Assembly: GCA_047495785.1 (NCBI GenBank)
Contig: JBLDXI010000004.1
Span: forward strand, 2,480,001 to 2,544,000
Reading direction: 5' to 3'
From: Lepidodermella squamata
Lineage: Eukaryota; Gastrotricha
DNA: 64,000 bases
Shown here: positions 1 to 7,806 of the stretch, piece by piece
Position numbering within the stretch: the stretch's first letter is position 1
How the letters are laid out: every line of letters starts with the position of its first letter
Program-made: the position numbers and the translations under genes
The notes under the pieces: model-generated
Database searches by the model: none
What the model was told of the DNA's origin: nothing
What the model saw: only the letters and a program-made list of their open reading frames with translations

Positions 1-339
1 GTTGGTTCATTAGTGTTACCTCCGGGATGTACATATTAGCTCGATTGAAATGATAGGTTAATCCTTCAGGTGTACCTGTATCAGCCGCGACAATCACATA
101 AACCAAAGGCCGATTATAGTTAGGAGTGAGAATGATCCTAAATCGAGACTTCGTGAAAATTCCATGATACGAATTAAAGAAGGGCAAATCTTTCAGATAT
201 AAAGTGACGGTGGCCTCAGTAGATTTAACATAGCTGCTTCGCGTTATCAAACCCTTGTTAGCTGCAGCTTTCGATGCATCGAAAGTGTCAGCCGACACAT
301 CAGCAATTAGCGTTGTGCTTCCTAAAGCCAACGGACAGT
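1..339 (-). pseudogene. MCP: Polinton B major capsid protein, downstream piece
   Basis: The minus strand encodes a stretch of the major capsid protein almost identical in DNA to 5910-6255 of the intact A gene. It runs off the left edge of the window. It is separated from its N-terminal part (23902-24334) by the 23.6-kb insertion of Polinton A. The reading frame is open up to the insertion site. The gene cannot make an uninterrupted capsid protein in this state. Confidence 0.9.
334..339. repeat. Left target site duplication of Polinton A
   Basis: GACAGT directly precedes the AGTAGAGTAC terminus. The same six bases follow the right terminus at 23902-23907. The uninterrupted paralogous capsid gene at about 6245-6257 has a single copy of this site with one base changed (GGCAGT), so it shows the empty-site arrangement. 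Confidence 0.95.
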
Positions 340-911
340 AGTAGAGTACAATAGCCGGTCCTAGACCAAACCCAAGGAAAGTGAAATAATCAAAGAAATT
401 ATGATTTATAGGGCTATATGGTGTGAGTGTATTTCCAAGGGGGGAGTATTGGGTTTTGAAAAAACTGGGGGTTATCGAAAAAGGGTGTATGGCTGTGAAT
501 ATGATGTATTTACCGAGTGATTCGGCATACACCCTTTTTGAAAAATTGAGGGTGGGGCGGGGGAAATTGGCAATTAGGGGAAAAATAAATGGTGAATTTA
601 TAAAAAGCGAAGAGATAATGAGGGTGCAAAGGAGAGAAAGGGAGTAAATAAATTTGGGGGAAAATTTGGGGAACAAATTGCTGGGGAAATTATTTCGAAA
701 GGGAGCGTACAAGAGGTATAACAGAGGGTAGGGGGTAGGGGTAGGGGTAGGGAAAGGTGTATGGGTAAGGGTAAGGGTGAGAGGTGAGAGGTGGGCGAGG
801 GCTGGTGAATTTGGGGGAAATTCTGAAAAACTCTGGGGAAACTGTGGGGAAATTGTGGAAAAATTCTGGGGAAAGTATTTTGATAAGGAGGGTACAAGAG
901 GTATAACGGAG
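340..911 (+). repeat. Left terminal inverted repeat of Polinton A
   Basis: 572 bp, nearly identical to the reverse complement of 23330-23901. It is strongly strand-asymmetric. From about 725 to 800 the plus strand carries runs of GGGTAGG and GGGTAAGG, which could form G-quadruplexes. Apparent open frames in it (for example 423-647) are mirrored in the other TIR, are low-complexity, and are not treated as genes. Confidence 0.95.
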
Positions 912-1333
912 AGTGAGATACTGTAAGCTTGGTTCAACTAGGGAATGGGGAATCTGGAACCTGGAATCTGGAATCTGGAACAATATATAAGTGGGGCCTA
1001 ATGCATAATCTGGCGAATTCCCGGGGTCCAGAATCTGGAATCTGGAATCCGGAACCTGGAATCTGGAACAATATATAAGTGGGGGCTATTGCATAATCTG
1101 ACAAATTCCCGGGGTCCAGAATCTGGAATCTGGAATCAGGAACCTGGAACCTGGAATCTGTAACCTGGAATCTGTAACCTGGAACCTGGAACCTGGAATC
1201 TGGAACAATATATAAGTGGGGGCTATTGCATAATCTGACAAATTCCCGGGGTCCAGAATCTGTAACCTGGAATCTGTAACCTGTAACCTGGAACCTGGAA
1301 CCTGGAACCTGGAGCCTGGAACCTGGAATATTT
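912..1333. repeat. Minisatellite next to the left TIR
   Basis: A tandem array of about 7-bp units (GGAATCT, GGAACCT and GTAACCT variants). A longer segment containing AATATATAAGTGGGGGCTA, TGCATAATCTG and TTCCCGGGGTCCAGAATC occurs three times, starting near 976, 1069 and 1204. No counterpart lies beside the right TIR, so the array is one-sided. Open frames here are repeat artefacts. Confidence 0.9.
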
Positions 1334-1367
1334 TCTTTATCAAATATATATCAAAAAATAATTTATA

Positions 1368-1763
1368 ATGGTAGTGCGAAATTTGCGTAGAGATTCAGAA
1401 TATCGTAGACGAGTTAGATCGGCAATCAAGGAATATGAGACAACGCGAAAGAGTGTTAAAGAAATAGTAGAGGAATTTGACATTTCATCAAGTAGTCTAT
1501 TTTACTATAGAAATAAATCGAAAGGGCAGGGCACCCAAATTGGGGGTTTTATTGCAAGTAGGGAACCTCGTGATAAGAGCGTAAAAGCACAAACTGGTCG
1601 ATCCACTGTAGTTCAGCAAAATGAACCAATAGTACTCATCCCTAGAGGAACGTATGACCGAGAGAAAAGGGTACGAAATGATAGAGCAGACGAATCATCG
1701 ATGAAATCTAACTCGAGTCTATATGATATCCACCATGGGTATTATGATAAAGATGATGAGTAG
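1368..1763 (+). CDS. Small HTH (Psq-like) DNA-binding protein
   Basis: 131 aa, highly basic N-terminus. Residues about 18-52 (AIKEYE...SVKEIVEEFDISSSSLFYY) fit the helix-turn-helix pattern of Pipsqueak/transposase-type domains: a helix, then SVKEIVEEF, a turn, and a recognition helix. The C-terminal half is polar and unrecognised. It is the first gene inside the left TIR and the first of three short plus-strand genes. Its leader is AT-rich (TATATATC, TTTATAATGG) with no TCTA motif, as for the other non-structural genes. A regulatory or TIR-binding role is an inference. Confidence 0.55.
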   Translation: MVVRNLRRDSEYRRRVRSAIKEYETTRKSVKEIVEEFDISSSSLFYYRNKSKGQGTQIGGFIASREPRDKSVKAQTGRSTVVQQNEPIVLIPRGTYDREKRVRNDRADESSMKSNSSLYDIHHGYYDKDDE

Positions 1764-1828
1764 ACCAAACAGCGAGGGAGGGATAATCGAAAATAATTAA
1801 TTTCTTGGTACTATTAAATAGTATAAAA

Positions 1829-2182
1829 ATGCCGACCTGCATAACGTTAACTGAGTGTGATGACATTGTTATAGAAAAAAACGAAACCATTGACTTCTTA
1901 AAAGATAAGTGTAAGGAGTATAGAGAAGATTATAAGCTGCTTAAAAAGCAAGCTGAAGAGGCTATGAAAGCAAATCAATCTAACAACTTGAAAGAAATAC
2001 AAGAAAAGTTAATAGTTGAGCGCAAGGAAAAAGCTAAAATTGAAAATATGTATAACGAGATCATTAAAAAACAGAAGGAAGAACAAGAAAGGTCAGAAAT
2101 TAGAAAGGCTGAAATGCGAGCAAGGAGGCAGAAAACAAAAGCTGAAATTTTAGCTTTTATTGCGGATCTCGAAAGAGAATAA
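1829..2182 (+). CDS. Coiled-coil protein of unknown function
   Basis: 117 aa from the ATG at 1829, preceded by TAGTATAAAAATG. An in-frame upstream start at 1805 is possible but lies inside the TATA-like leader. From about residue 20 it is almost entirely charged heptad-like sequence (KEKAKIENMYNEIIKKQKEEQE), so a long coiled coil is expected. It lies 65 nt after the HTH gene and 5 nt before the next gene, suggesting shared transcription. No family recognised. Confidence 0.5.
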   Translation: MPTCITLTECDDIVIEKNETIDFLKDKCKEYREDYKLLKKQAEEAMKANQSNNLKEIQEKLIVERKEKAKIENMYNEIIKKQKEEQERSEIRKAEMRARRQKTKAEILAFIADLERE

Positions 2183-2187
2183 GAAAA

Positions 2188-2694
2188 ATGAGGACATATA
2201 ATATACTAATACAAATGAAAGCAGATGAACTGTCATACATAGAAGAAATGATGAAACTTAATAAAATATTGATGGAGAAGGTAGTAAATAAAGTAAGAGA
2301 AATGAATGCAAGAAACAAGAAATTAGCAATTTTCACAATCTCAATTACTATATTATTATCAGTAATTTTCACTTGTTGGCCAAGGTTGTGCGAGCTACTG
2401 AAAATGATATATAATACCATGATTAATGAAAATGACGAAGAAACTGATGAAGAAAATGACGAAGAGGTGGAACCAAGGGAAGAAGAGAAAAGAAAACAGA
2501 CCAAGGCTAATCTGAGTAAAATTAAACTTGCACGTGAAAATTATAGTGATAAATCAAAATTAGTTATATCTACTAAAGAACTATCTAAAAATCTTTCCGC
2601 CTCCCGTGATAAAATTATGAACGAGCATCAAAAAGTATCAGCATTACAATTTCCATGGATGCCTATTGAGCACGGTTCATATTTTCTGTTGTAA
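2188..2694 (+). CDS. Single-pass membrane protein with acidic coiled-coil regions
   Basis: 168 aa. Residues 1-45 are helical and charged. Residues about 47-64 (LAIFTISITILLSVIFTCW) form one transmembrane segment. A very acidic stretch (NDEETDEENDEEVEPREEEK) and a basic tail follow. It starts 5 nt after the preceding stop, so it is probably co-transcribed. No homolog recognised. Membrane anchoring is read from the sequence; any role in a particle is unsupported. Positions 2695-2846, between this gene and the convergent fiber-like gene, hold no gene. Confidence 0.5.
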   Translation: MRTYNILIQMKADELSYIEEMMKLNKILMEKVVNKVREMNARNKKLAIFTISITILLSVIFTCWPRLCELLKMIYNTMINENDEETDEENDEEVEPREEEKRKQTKANLSKIKLARENYSDKSKLVISTKELSKNLSASRDKIMNEHQKVSALQFPWMPIEHGSYFLL

Positions 2695-2846
2695 TCAATT
2701 CATTTCCTCTAACAGTTTCCCCCGAAAATTGTCAGGGATTGCTGACTGGAGCGAATTTTTCAGGTTTAATTTCATGTCAGTGTGCTTTTCCCGTTCTTTT
2801 ATTGTCATATTATATTCTGTTTCAGTGAAGTGAACTTCATCGTTTA

Positions 2847-3560
2847 TCAAACGTTAGATATTTTCATACAAAATTCAACAGTTATAGGTTTGCTGGACGA
2901 CATCATGATGCTGAAAGTGTCACCATTTTCAAACTGTTCTACGAAAGTACAGTATTCGGCTATATTTCGGATCGCGTCGTAGTCGAATGAAAAATATTTA
3001 GAAATTAAGACACTGCCGTTTTTCATGAAATCACAAGTGCAACCTGGCGAGACATTTCCCCAAATTCTAAACCAAAATTGCACATTAGCCAAAATGTTTT
3101 CGAGAAAAGACAACTCATCATTAATTTGAACCAGCAAAGTGTGGGTTATAACTCTTGTTACCGGCATTTTCGTTTGGTCATTCACATGACTCTCACCAAA
3201 GCATAAAAATGTTTGGCCATCAACGTATTGCTTGTTGACTACGTCAAAAAGACCTACGGGATACGCCACGTTTGTTATCCGACCACCATTCATGTCGATG
3301 GTTCTGTCATCAGCGTACTGCAGCGGCTTATACGATTCGATAAGTTGCCTGGATTCTTTTTCATTCAACGTGTTTTCTTCCACCCAAGATTTCGATGCTG
3401 CGTCATTTTCGAAAACGGGGCGGCCAAGATTTTCAATTTTGAAATTATTTGCGTTCATATTACCCATGAGCCCCTTCTTCCCATCGGCGCGTAGAAATAA
3501 ATCTGACCCATGCAAGCTTTCCGACCATTCGCTAGGAATAAAAATTGAACTAGATTTCAT
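2847..3560 (-). CDS. Phage-fiber-like virion protein (putative spike)
   Basis: 237 aa. Two units match the repeat typical of bacteriophage tail fibers (M-N-x-x-x-I-x-N-L-x-x-P-x-x-x-x-D-A-A-x-K-x-Y/W-V). They lie at residues about 34-61 (MNANNFKIENLGRP ... NDAASKSWVEE) and 89-115 (DMNGGRITNVAYP ... VVNKQYVDG). A segment with no repeat, about residues 120-237, follows and could be a head or knob. It lies at the end of the structural gene run, 5 nt before the stop of the VLTF3-like gene upstream. A TCTAAT box (3577-3581) lies inside the end of that gene. Family knowledge supports an elongated trimeric fiber. Receptor binding is an inference. Confidence 0.6.
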   Translation of the reverse strand: MKSSSIFIPSEWSESLHGSDLFLRADGKKGLMGNMNANNFKIENLGRPVFENDAASKSWVEENTLNEKESRQLIESYKPLQYADDRTIDMNGGRITNVAYPVGLFDVVNKQYVDGQTFLCFGESHVNDQTKMPVTRVITHTLLVQINDELSFLENILANVQFWFRIWGNVSPGCTCDFMKNGSVLISKYFSFDYDAIRNIAEYCTFVEQFENGDTFSIMMSSSKPITVEFCMKISNV

Positions 3561-3565
3561 TTCAA

Positions 3566-4039
3566 CTAAGTAATGATTAGATTTAATTTTTCATGCCAGC
3601 GTAAAATCGTATCCTTAGAACGGCCCAGAGGGATTTTATTAGCGATGTCTTCATAGCCCAATTTCATTGACAAGTACTTCAGCACAAATTCTACATTGAT
3701 CATATTTTTACCGGGAAATTCGGTGGAATAGAGCTTATCTATTTTCTGGAAGTTTGACATTATGTCATCGAGCTCATACCATTTGAGAATTAGTCCTAGT
3801 TTTCTGATTTTTGTCATGAGATGCCACTTCCGCTTGTAAGGTGGGGAACGGCTAACCCTTTGATAGTAATCTATGAAAGGGTATGCGATGGCACATTTTG
3901 GACAAAAGTTGATGTGGAGACTATGATCAATTTGCAACTGTGATGAGCACGTTTCACATTCTGTTTTAGAATGGCATTTCACACTCTTGTTTTTTATTTC
4001 GGCTAAAAGAGAGAGGCAATATTCGAATTCTTCGTCCAT
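3566..4039 (-). CDS. VLTF3-like zinc-ribbon protein (putative late transcription factor)
   Basis: 157 aa. CxxC pairs at residues 28/31 and 46/49 form a zinc ribbon (CETC ... FCPKC). Then come a basic YKRKWHLMTKIRKLGL segment and a helical tail with NVEFVLKYLSMKLGYEDIANKIP. This layout matches the poxvirus late transcription factor VLTF3-like family known from several eukaryotic dsDNA virus groups (zinc ribbon, then Y-x-R-x-x-H-x-x-x, then a helical C-terminus). No TCTA box precedes it, unlike the structural genes, which suits an earlier expression class. The assignment is by motif pattern only. A generic zinc-ribbon protein is the alternative. Confidence 0.5.
   Translation of the reverse strand: MDEEFEYCLSLLAEIKNKSVKCHSKTECETCSSQLQIDHSLHINFCPKCAIAYPFIDYYQRVSRSPPYKRKWHLMTKIRKLGLILKWYELDDIMSNFQKIDKLYSTEFPGKNMINVEFVLKYLSMKLGYEDIANKIPLGRSKDTILRWHEKLNLIIT
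3577..3581 (-). promoter_or_regulatory. TCTAA box before the fiber-like gene
   Basis: On the minus strand AAATCTAATC lies 17-21 nt upstream of the ATG at 3560, within the last codons of the neighbouring gene. It belongs to the set of TCTA(A/G) boxes found before nearly all structural genes here. Confidence 0.5.
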
Positions 4040-4214
4040 AACCAGGAAAGCACTTACTACCTTTTACAAACAAAATATTTTGTCCTGATTCGACAAATTT
4101 GCTCTTTTTGGAGCCGACAATTTGAGAATTGCTCACTTACTTGTTTTCCGAAACCTTTCATTGTTCGTTAAAGGTTTCGGTATGCTCCTTACACTTCAAA
4201 TAATGCATTCTTTG

Positions 4215-4664
4215 CTAAGACATCAGATCTTTAAGCTTGATATCATTCATAATGGACCCGTCATTTGTGAAATCGAGGAGAATTTCAAGCTTATTGCGAT
4301 TTTTTGCCAGCTCAGACAGGAAGTAAACAACATAAAAACCGCACGCCACACTTTTAGTGTGCTGAATTTCATGAGTGGAATACCAAATGTCGCGATTACT
4401 TCGCCTCTCAATGACTTCATTGGGACAAATGAACCCAAAGCTGTCGAAATAGATTATTTCCCTATCAGTTACCTGCATTCCTACCCAGTGCGTTCCTCCT
4501 CCAAAATCATCCAAGTTGATTACATAGTATCCATTTTTCAAATGTATAGGCAAGAGATGCCTGGGGTAACATCCATTGTACTTCTTCCCAACTCTCGAGT
4601 ACATCATTTTGTCAATATCCGAATTCGAAAGTGGGAAGAAGCGCCCTAGTTTTTTGACTCCCAT
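4215..4664 (-). CDS. PRO: Adenain/Ulp1-like cysteine protease
   Basis: 149 aa. Catalytic residues of the adenovirus-protease fold are visible: His59 in GGGTHWVGM, Asp74 in FDSFG, Gln101 in EIQHT (oxyanion hole) and Cys108 in SVACGFYVVYF. The length is short for adenain (about 200 aa) but normal for Polintons. In this family the enzyme matures capsid proteins in assembled particles. The start codon overlaps the end of the 209-aa gene upstream by 19 nt, so the two are probably on one transcript. The catalytic set is complete. Confidence 0.88.
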   Translation of the reverse strand: MGVKKLGRFFPLSNSDIDKMMYSRVGKKYNGCYPRHLLPIHLKNGYYVINLDDFGGGTHWVGMQVTDREIIYFDSFGFICPNEVIERRSNRDIWYSTHEIQHTKSVACGFYVVYFLSELAKNRNKLEILLDFTNDGSIMNDIKLKDLMS

Positions 4665-5275
4665 GGTAAATACACTCCATTTCCCTTATTCGCCTTGAAC
4701 AATGTAGGTAAAAATGTCCCTAGCAGGCTAGCAACTAGTGGAACAACGAATGAGCCACCCTTTTGCTCAATATCGCGATCAATCGAAAGTTTACTGCCCA
4801 GTGGCAATAAATTCTTATTTTCTAACATATCGACCATTTTGACTAGTTCATTCAAATCCTCTTTTGGAACTGATAGTTGTACGTTGGTCTCGTTTACGCC
4901 CTTCCCCGCTAATTTGTTACCGATCGCGTTGGTTGCGCCATTTATCAGCCCTGATACTGCACTCAGGGCCAAAGGTGCAGCAATCGTTGCGGCTTTTGCA
5001 AGTATGGGCAGGATGGGAAGTAGGCCGCCTGATTGGTTTTTCTTCAGTTGTGATAAACTAAGCTTCAATTGAACACCGGTATCGTTGGCTTTGTGCTTCT
5101 CTACTTTGTTTATTTGAGTTTGGGTAAGCATCAACTTGCGTAAATTTTCGTTTTGGTGAATAACCTGTTTGCTAAATTTAAGTGTTATTGACTTTTTGTT
5201 CTTCACCGCACCCTGGAGTTTCTCAAGCTGACTATCCGTCAGGGGCAATTCGTATTCGAAATACTTATGGCTCAT
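4646..5275 (-). CDS. Minor structural protein with membrane-active segment
   Basis: 209 aa. The N-terminus holds two related units (residues about 11-40 and 50-80: LTDSQLEKLQ..., LTQTQINKVE...), each ending in a K/L-rich strand. A GG motif (83-84), a small-residue hydrophobic helix (84-115) and a second hydrophobic segment near 175-190 follow. This layout is seen in Polinton and adintovirus proteins compared with adenovirus pVI/pX-type minor proteins. The GG could be a protease cleavage site. It overlaps the protease gene and is preceded by TCTAATCTAGC. The membrane role is an inference. Confidence 0.55.
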   Translation of the reverse strand: MSHKYFEYELPLTDSQLEKLQGAVKNKKSITLKFSKQVIHQNENLRKLMLTQTQINKVEKHKANDTGVQLKLSLSQLKKNQSGGLLPILPILAKAATIAAPLALSAVSGLINGATNAIGNKLAGKGVNETNVQLSVPKEDLNELVKMVDMLENKNLLPLGSKLSIDRDIEQKGGSFVVPLVASLLGTFLPTLFKANKGNGVYLPWESKN

Positions 5276-5281
5276 TTACCG

Positions 5282-5291
5282 CTAGATTAGA
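5282..5291 (-). promoter_or_regulatory. Double TCTA box before the 209-aa gene
   Basis: The minus strand reads TTTCTAATCTAGCGGTAAATG. Two overlapping TCTA cores lie 7-16 nt before the ATG at 5275. Confidence 0.5.
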
Positions 5292-5300
5292 AATTTTGCA

Positions 5301-6680
5301 TTAGACGCTGGTAAGACTAATGTCAACAGAGTCATGCTTGTAGTTGAAGCATATCTCCTTTTCCCTTTCAATGAACGAATAAATTACAAGAGGCTTATTC
5401 ACCGCACCGACCGTCGCTTTGAATACTACAGAAACAGTGTTATCTGCTCGAGAGTTGTAAATGGAAGTAGCATCTACGTCGTCCAAGCAAAAGCAAAGAA
5501 TTCTGTACAAGTTGCAGAATTCCATGTACGAAATCTGACATCCCGTATTCAGACTTTCCCTATCGCTGTTCTGGTGCATATTCTGTTTTATGTAATTGTA
5601 TAACCGGTGAGCTTTCAGCTTAGCAAAAGAAACATTGGATTCATTAAAGGCTTCTTTGTTATTAATCAAAAGGGAATATGAAGTAACGTTCCACGTGTTA
5701 TATATCTGCGTGAGTTTCTTCGGATATTCCTCGTCTGAGTAATCGGGGCAAAGAACAATATAAACCCAATTGGGTTTCCTTATTTCAGTGCTGATTGTGT
5801 ACTGAATATTCGTGGTATTAGCAGCAAATTGACAGGACTGATATGGATCAATCGATATCCATTTATGAATTTTAGTGAATCCCTCGTTGAACTTTTTCAT
5901 TATTGAAAGTTTCTGTTGGTTCATGAGCGTTACTTCCGGGATGTACATATTAGCCCGATTGAAATAATAAGTTAATCCTTCAGCTGTATCTTTATCAGCC
6001 GCGGCAATCACATAAACCAAAGGTCGATTATAGCTTGGGGTGAGAATAATCCTAAATCGAGACTTCGTGAAAATTCCGTGATATGAATTGAAAAAGGGCA
6101 AATCTTTCAGATATAAAGTGACGGTGGCCTCAGCAGATTTAACATAACTGCTTCGCGTTATCAAACCCTTGTTAGCTGCAGCTTTCGAAGCATCGAAAGT
6201 GTCAGCCGTCACATCAGCAATTAGCGTTGTGCTTCCCAAAGCCAACGGGCAGTCTTTCGAAAACAACACTTCTTCCCCTAAACTATTGGCGTACTCAGGA
6301 CTCCATTTCAAAAGGAAATTGATGTTGGCCCAATGTTCGAGGAACCGCAGCTCTTCGATTTTGTGATCCGAATCCGATATTTGAACTTCAATATTGTCAA
6401 ACAGGCTCAACACGTGATTCCGAATGGCATACTTGTCAGTATTCACGAACGCGGCTCCATTCTTCCTTTTAATTTGCAATTGAAACTCCAAGTACCCCTC
6501 TCTGACTAGTAAATAATTGTCTTTTAGGTTGTAGCTGGACAATATTAATTTCGAGGGTTGTGAATTTTGATCTTGAGTGAAATTCTGTGCTGGCGTTTCC
6601 GTCCATGTCTTTTTCTCAAAGACCCGATCTTGAATTTCAGTAGTCTCGAAAATGTTATTGACGATCTCTTGTTGAAGCAT
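5301..6680 (-). CDS. MCP: Major capsid protein (double jelly-roll)
   Basis: 459 aa, the normal size for Polinton major capsid proteins, which have the double jelly-roll fold and would form hexon-like trimers. Recognised by the N-terminal strand pattern (YLLVREGYLEFQLQI, SLFDNIEVQI), overall length and position between minor capsid and protease genes. The reading frame is intact. The ATG at 6680 is preceded by TCTAATCC at 14-19 nt and overlaps the 3' end of the next gene upstream by 26 nt. The homologous B copy is split at the point matching residue about 146-147. The two copies are about 95 percent identical in the stretch compared by eye. Confidence 0.88.
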   Translation of the reverse strand: MLQQEIVNNIFETTEIQDRVFEKKTWTETPAQNFTQDQNSQPSKLILSSYNLKDNYLLVREGYLEFQLQIKRKNGAAFVNTDKYAIRNHVLSLFDNIEVQISDSDHKIEELRFLEHWANINFLLKWSPEYANSLGEEVLFSKDCPLALGSTTLIADVTADTFDASKAAANKGLITRSSYVKSAEATVTLYLKDLPFFNSYHGIFTKSRFRIILTPSYNRPLVYVIAAADKDTAEGLTYYFNRANMYIPEVTLMNQQKLSIMKKFNEGFTKIHKWISIDPYQSCQFAANTTNIQYTISTEIRKPNWVYIVLCPDYSDEEYPKKLTQIYNTWNVTSYSLLINNKEAFNESNVSFAKLKAHRLYNYIKQNMHQNSDRESLNTGCQISYMEFCNLYRILCFCLDDVDATSIYNSRADNTVSVVFKATVGAVNKPLVIYSFIEREKEICFNYKHDSVDISLTSV

Positions 6681-7011
6681 AATTTACCAAAGGATTAGAT
6701 TTTTTAAATTCAACTTTTTTGAAACCAGAGCCCGAATATGAACTTATATTATTTTTAATTTTGCGTTCGAGCTCCTCTATGGCTTTAAGATTAGTTGTTT
6801 CATGACTAGGCAGAACTTTTTCAGCCAACTTCGTTGCTACAAAACTTCCCACTTTATCTCCAGCAGCTTCTGAACCAGATTTCAGCGCTGCTTTGACAAA
6901 ATTTTGGGCTGGTTCAGCTGATACTGCTATTATTTTCGATAAAATGTGTTTACCAACGTCGACGAAACCTCGGCCAGAAATGTAAACGCGCTTTCTTTTT
7001 CGATTATTCAT
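6655..7011 (-). CDS. Small basic structural-block protein
   Basis: 118 aa with a very basic N-terminus (NNRKRKRVYISGRG), an Ala/Lys-rich middle and a helical stretch (LKAIEELERKIKNN). It lies between the two capsid genes in both elements and overlaps the start of the capsid gene by 26 nt. The B copy is 100 aa and ends earlier, at GSGFKKI, so the C-terminal tail is dispensable or lost. A nucleic-acid-binding core-like protein would fit the charge and position. This is not a recognised family. Confidence 0.6.
   Translation of the reverse strand: MNNRKRKRVYISGRGFVDVGKHILSKIIAVSAEPAQNFVKAALKSGSEAAGDKVGSFVATKLAEKVLPSHETTNLKAIEELERKIKNNISSYSGSGFKKVEFKKSNPLVNYASTRDRQ
6694..6699 (-). promoter_or_regulatory. 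TCTAAT box before the major capsid gene
   Basis: AAAAAATCTAATCC on the minus strand, 14-19 nt upstream of the ATG at 6680. Conserved exactly in copy B at 24348-24353. Confidence 0.55.
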
Positions 7012-7023
7012 AATTCAGCAATA

Positions 7024-7040
7024 ACTAGATAAGCACTAGA
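7024..7040 (-). promoter_or_regulatory. Two TCTAG boxes before the 118-aa gene
   Basis: The minus strand reads AATCTAGTGCTTATCTAGTT between the minor capsid stop and the ATG at 7011. The second core is 13-17 nt and the first 25-29 nt from the ATG. Identical in copy B (24665-24680). Confidence 0.5.
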
Positions 7041-7782
7041 TTATATCTATACCTATCCCCCACCTACTTTCGACGAAGTAAATCTCGTTTCCCTCTTGAT
7101 TGGTGAGCCAGACTCGAATATTCTGCGTGTTCGCGTTTGTGCACATTAGGAACCTTTTCTCGTTCGGGATGTAGTTGACGTGTTCCCCAAATTTTTTGTT
7201 GATAGGGCAAGTAAAAATAACTGTGTTATATTCGGGGATGACGCTATTATTAACCACGGAACAATGAACAAACATTGTATCCAGCCCCATAGTCACATCA
7301 GGGACGTTTTGAGAATTGAAATCGTGGTCGTAGGAGCCTACGTTGACCCCGAGAAACCGGGCCATAGCGTCAGTTTCTACCATCAAACGATAATTCTCCG
7401 CAATCCTAACGCTAATGCAACTGAATACGGGGTTGACACTAATATTGATGCCGAAAATTTCTGCTCCTTTCGCGCTGTCAACGGCAAAATGTCCGTTTAA
7501 CTTCATCTGGAAATGCAAATAATTGTTAAAATCTTGGAAGGTGTACGTTCCATCAGGAAAAACTGTTTCGAATATTTCTTCGTTCAGCGAGTATTTCAAT
7601 GTATTGTTTCCGTAACGAGCAGAAACGTTGTGAAACGTATCGCTGAAATGAATATAACTAACTGCAATTCGCCTTCCAGTGAAGTCTATTTTATCATTGA
7701 GGTATCGGTCGATGGTGTTATTTCGAGAACTTCGATTATTTGAAAGATACTCTAGTGGTAAGAAAATCGGGCTCAGACTCAT
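7036..7782 (-). CDS. mCP: Minor capsid (penton-like) protein
   Basis: 248 aa. It matches the Polinton minor capsid protein in size and character: short N-terminal arm (MSLSPIFLPLEYLS), the segment FPDGTYTFQDFNNYLHFQM typical of the family, and mostly beta-strand-forming sequence consistent with a single jelly-roll. In the family it forms pentameric vertices. It is intact in both elements with a small number of substitutions. It follows the 384-aa gene by about 24 nt and has a TCTAG box at 13-17 nt. Confidence 0.85.
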   Translation of the reverse strand: MSLSPIFLPLEYLSNNRSSRNNTIDRYLNDKIDFTGRRIAVSYIHFSDTFHNVSARYGNNTLKYSLNEEIFETVFPDGTYTFQDFNNYLHFQMKLNGHFAVDSAKGAEIFGINISVNPVFSCISVRIAENYRLMVETDAMARFLGVNVGSYDHDFNSQNVPDVTMGLDTMFVHCSVVNNSVIPEYNTVIFTCPINKKFGEHVNYIPNEKRFLMCTNANTQNIRVWLTNQEGNEIYFVESRWGIGIDII

Positions 7783-7794
7783 TTTATTTGGAAG

Positions 7795-7799
7795 CTAGA
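7795..7799 (-). promoter_or_regulatory. TCTAG box before the minor capsid gene
   Basis: AATTATCTAGCTTCC on the minus strand, 13-17 nt upstream of the ATG at 7782. Conserved in B at 25435-25439. Confidence 0.5.
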
Positions 7800-7806
7800 T
7801 AATTCT

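Noticed and set aside
423-983. Open frames inside the left TIR and its mirror at 23344-23818
   Set aside because: They are low-complexity, lie on both strands of a G-rich inverted repeat, and are duplicated only because the TIR is.
1086-1343. 85-codon repetitive frame
   Set aside because: It is a translation of the minisatellite units.
4122-4649. 175-codon plus-strand frame over the protease gene
   Set aside because: It is antisense to a protease with a complete catalytic set and has no recognisable content.
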